Shown here: piece after piece, positions 62,293-64,000 of the stretch
How the letters are laid out: each line of letters starts with the position of its first letter
Position numbering within the stretch: the first letter of the stretch is position 1
DNA from: Marinigracilibium pacificum
GTDB taxonomy: Bacteria; Bacteroidota; Bacteroidia; Cytophagales; Cyclobacteriaceae
Direction: 5' to 3'
Assembly (NCBI RefSeq): GCF_012926615.1
Contig: NZ_JABBNU010000004.1
Coordinates: 372,001 to 436,000 of the forward strand
DNA length: 64,000 nucleotides
Made by a program: the position numbers and the translations under genes
The notes under the pieces: model-generated
Seen by the model: the letters and a program-made list of their open reading frames with translations, nothing else
What the model was told of the DNA's origin: nothing
Database searches by the model: none

Positions 62293-63147
62293 ATGAAACA
62301 ATTGAGAATCAGTTTCTTGTGTGTAGCAGTTATTGCTTTCACACAGATGATCTTCGTATCATGTACTAACGAAGAAAGTCTACAACCAAAACAATCTGAA
62401 ATTTCGGAAGAAGTAATCGCTCAGTTTTATGACCTGGGTTTTGATGTTTCTGATATCCGAATGACTGATGATGTGGATTTATTGGATCCTGCTAGTGAAT
62501 CTGGAAACTACTTGCTAGAAGGCGACATCATTATCACCCCTGAAAACCTTCAGGAAATGCTTAAAAGTGAAATCCATTCGCAAGGACCAAACTTTGAGCA
62601 GTACCGTACTAACAACTTAGTATCAGCTCCAAGAACTATCAGAGTAATCGGTTATACCGCTAACAACTCTAATGGTTTGGACAATACTATGAGAACTGCT
62701 TTACAGTGGGCTGTTGATAACTACAACAGACTTAACACTGGATTAAACTTCACTTTAACGTTTGGAACAAATTACAACTCATATGACATGGTTGTATATC
62801 GTACTAGCGGTGGTGGCGGAGGTTCTGCCGGCTTCCCAAGTGGTGGCAAACCATACAAGTGGATCCAGATTCAGTCTGGTACAAGCAGCTATGGTACTAA
62901 CGTTGTAGAACACGTTATGACACACGAAATTGGTCACGCAGTTGGATTACGTCACACTGACTACTTCAACAGATCTTATTCTTGTGGTTCTGGTGGAAAT
63001 GAAGGTGACGGTGGTGTTGGTGCTGTTCATGTACCTGGCACTCCTACTGGAGTAGATCCAAACTCAATCATGTTAGCTTGTTTTAGCGCTAACGAGGATG
63101 GAGAATTTGGTCAGTATGACATTGTAGCTCTTGAGAGACTATATTAA
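62293..63147 (+). CDS. M57-type (HEIGH) zinc metalloprotease lipoprotein
   Basis: A 284-residue protein with a lipoprotein signal (lipobox FVSC, Cys24, followed by TNEES). The metzincin-like zinc site THEIGHAVGLRH is at about 209-220 (HExxHxxGxxH), with a possible Met-turn in PNSIMLACF. This is typical of the 'dual-action HEIGH' M57 family. The catalytic domain starts near 115 (RTIRVIGYT). There is no T9SS sorting domain. Codons ending in C (AAC, TAC, TTC) are noticeably commoner than in neighbouring genes, which may reflect high expression. It is divergent from the S8 peptidase and closed by a bidirectional terminator. Confidence 0.88.
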   Translation: MKQLRISFLCVAVIAFTQMIFVSCTNEESLQPKQSEISEEVIAQFYDLGFDVSDIRMTDDVDLLDPASESGNYLLEGDIIITPENLQEMLKSEIHSQGPNFEQYRTNNLVSAPRTIRVIGYTANNSNGLDNTMRTALQWAVDNYNRLNTGLNFTLTFGTNYNSYDMVVYRTSGGGGGSAGFPSGGKPYKWIQIQSGTSSYGTNVVEHVMTHEIGHAVGLRHTDYFNRSYSCGSGGNEGDGGVGAVHVPGTPTGVDPNSIMLACFSANEDGEFGQYDIVALERLY

Positions 63148-63165
63148 TCACTGATCATCCACAGC

Positions 63166-63206
63166 AAAAAAAATATCCCTGGTCATGGCCAGGGATTATT
63201 TTTTTA
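63166..63206. terminator. Bidirectional rho-independent terminator
   Basis: An 8-bp stem (ATCCCTGG at 63175-63182 against CCAGGGAT at 63189-63196) with a 6-nt loop. A-rich sequence lies on the left and TTATTTTTTT on the right, so it can stop both the metalloprotease transcript and the convergent B3/B4 gene, whose stop codon lies within the T-run. Confidence 0.88.
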
Positions 63207-63863
63207 TATGATTCTAGTTTTAATATTTTCAGCTCCGGCAAATTGTTCAAACCATTCACCGGATTGATGTAGCCAAAGTTCCAGATCTGCCTTTCCGTTA
63301 AAATCATAAAACACCAATACCATCTTTGAAGTTGCCGGTTTAATACTTGTACGGTCTGAATCAGAAGTCGGAGTACCAAAATACCCATCAATATCACGTA
63401 AAGCAGGCAGGCTGCTTACATTTAATTGCCCTCTTCCGATTGCTTCGTAAGGAATGCCTTCAGGTGCAATATCAAGAGTTACATCTCCATTGATCTGCTC
63501 GACATCATAGGCACCTATAGAAAATCCGGATACAAATGATAACCAATTAACAATGTCGACTGCATTATTTACCTGATACAATCCCTTTCCTTGAACTATT
63601 CTCCTTGATAATGCTTCTGCACTGGGACGATACCTGTTTGGATCTTTTCCAAGATCTTTATAGGCATTTCTTGTAGCCTGAATAATCGGGCGATTCTTAA
63701 TATCTTCTACTTCGTATTTATTAAAAAGTATATCAATTTCCTGCTCCAAGCGATCATCAAGTTCGGCAATACTATATACCACTCGAATATCTGCTTCGAG
63801 AACACCTAATCGAAGGTCAGGCAATTTTGATTTAATTTCTTCTGTGATAAAAATATTCTTCAT
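63204..63863 (-). CDS. B3/B4 (PheRS beta-like) tRNA-binding-domain protein
   Basis: A 219-residue stand-alone B3/4 domain protein, the domain found in phenylalanyl-tRNA synthetase beta chains. Diagnostic stretches are ATRNAYKDLGKDPNRYRPSA, EALSRRIVQGKGLYQVNNAV and FVSGFSIGAYDVEQINGD. Such free-standing proteins may edit mischarged amino acids or tRNAs; the substrate is unknown. Cytoplasmic, with no signal peptide. It converges on the metalloprotease gene across the shared terminator. The upstream neighbour, beyond 63962, is divergent. Confidence 0.88.
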   Translation of the reverse strand: MKNIFITEEIKSKLPDLRLGVLEADIRVVYSIAELDDRLEQEIDILFNKYEVEDIKNRPIIQATRNAYKDLGKDPNRYRPSAEALSRRIVQGKGLYQVNNAVDIVNWLSFVSGFSIGAYDVEQINGDVTLDIAPEGIPYEAIGRGQLNVSSLPALRDIDGYFGTPTSDSDRTSIKPATSKMVLVFYDFNGKADLELWLHQSGEWFEQFAGAENIKTRII

Positions 63864-63961
63864 TACACACTGTCTTCTATCTTACACATCGGTAATTTAA
63901 ACATCAAAAAACTTGATGTCTACCCAAAATAATTGTTTTTATTGCAAAAACTTATTTCCAT

Positions 63962-64000
63962 ATGAAAAACACATCTTTCGTCTTAATATTTATCATATTT
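63962..64000 (+). CDS. Start of an exported protein (partial, runs off right edge)
   Basis: An ATG at 63962 opens 13 codons to the window end, reading MKNTSFVLIFIIF: a basic residue, then a hydrophobic stretch as in a signal peptide. The 98 bp to the divergent B3/B4 gene are AT-rich. Too short to identify; it could be spurious. Confidence 0.45.
   Translation, partial: MKNTSFVLIFIIF

Overview
The window is AT-rich DNA from a member of the Bacteroidota, most likely a gliding or marine Cytophagales-type bacterium. This is inferred from gene content. Type IX secretion (T9SS) is represented by a 2481-residue protein with a type B sorting domain beside its PorP/SprF partner, and by a serine protease with a type A sorting domain. 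There are also surface-type lipoproteins with acidic residues after the lipid cysteine, DUF4382 and fasciclin lipoproteins, a GH97 glucosidase, LytTR two-component proteins, a two-component propeller kinase, and promoters of the Bacteroidota TTG-N19-TAnnTTTG type. Most genes are chromosomal housekeeping or envelope genes. The only clear mobile DNA is a RAYT/IS200-like element in a repeat array at 55.8-57.1 kb.

Layout. 1-410: end of a TauE/SafE permease. 407-9806 (minus): an envelope operon (TPR protein, outer-membrane barrel, SPOR protein, ExbB/TolQ, ExbD/TolR, TonB-like protein) running into folC and trmB. 10-17.3 kb: a cytoplasmic hybrid histidine kinase, holA, a SanA/YdcF membrane protein, a long-chain-type acyl-CoA dehydrogenase with a textbook promoter and terminator, and an exonuclease/GIY-YIG fusion. 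17.5-27.4 kb: a four-domain fasciclin lipoprotein, a LytS/LytTR two-component pair with a small membrane protein, an endonuclease III lacking its iron-sulfur cysteines, and two convergent membrane kinases that share a kinase module but have unrelated sensors. 27.5-38.3 kb (minus): TldD (Tat signal), PmbA, then a MoxR operon (DUF4159, MoxR, DUF58, BatA-like, a DUF4175-like protein with a His/Asp-rich linker, two further membrane proteins). 38.4-41.4 kb: DNA polymerase IV, an AEC transporter and two small genes. 41.5-50.1 kb: a degraded T9SS sorting-domain remnant, the PorP/SprF protein and its giant substrate with 18 tandem Ig-like repeats. 50.2-55.8 kb: a beta-barrel protein, two paralogous DUF4382 lipoproteins and aconitase. 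55.8-57.1 kb: the RAYT array. 57-64 kb: a GH97 lipoprotein, an S8 protease, an M57 (HEIGH) metalloprotease, a B3/B4-domain protein and the first codons of another exported protein.

How it fits together. Much of the window concerns the cell envelope: energised inner-membrane complexes (ExbBD/TonB-like, MoxR/BatA), T9SS export with surface adhesion and proteolysis, and several sensors with no dedicated response regulator.

The most notable structure is the repeat array. One copy of a ~129-bp period unit is split by the transposase gene between its first and second hairpins. The four gene-less copies look like the two ends of that element joined, and one hairpin has changed on both arms while keeping its pairing. 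Other points of interest are the Tat-exported TldD next to a signal-less PmbA, the cluster-less endonuclease III, and four convergent gene pairs whose stop codons abut or share a TTAA.
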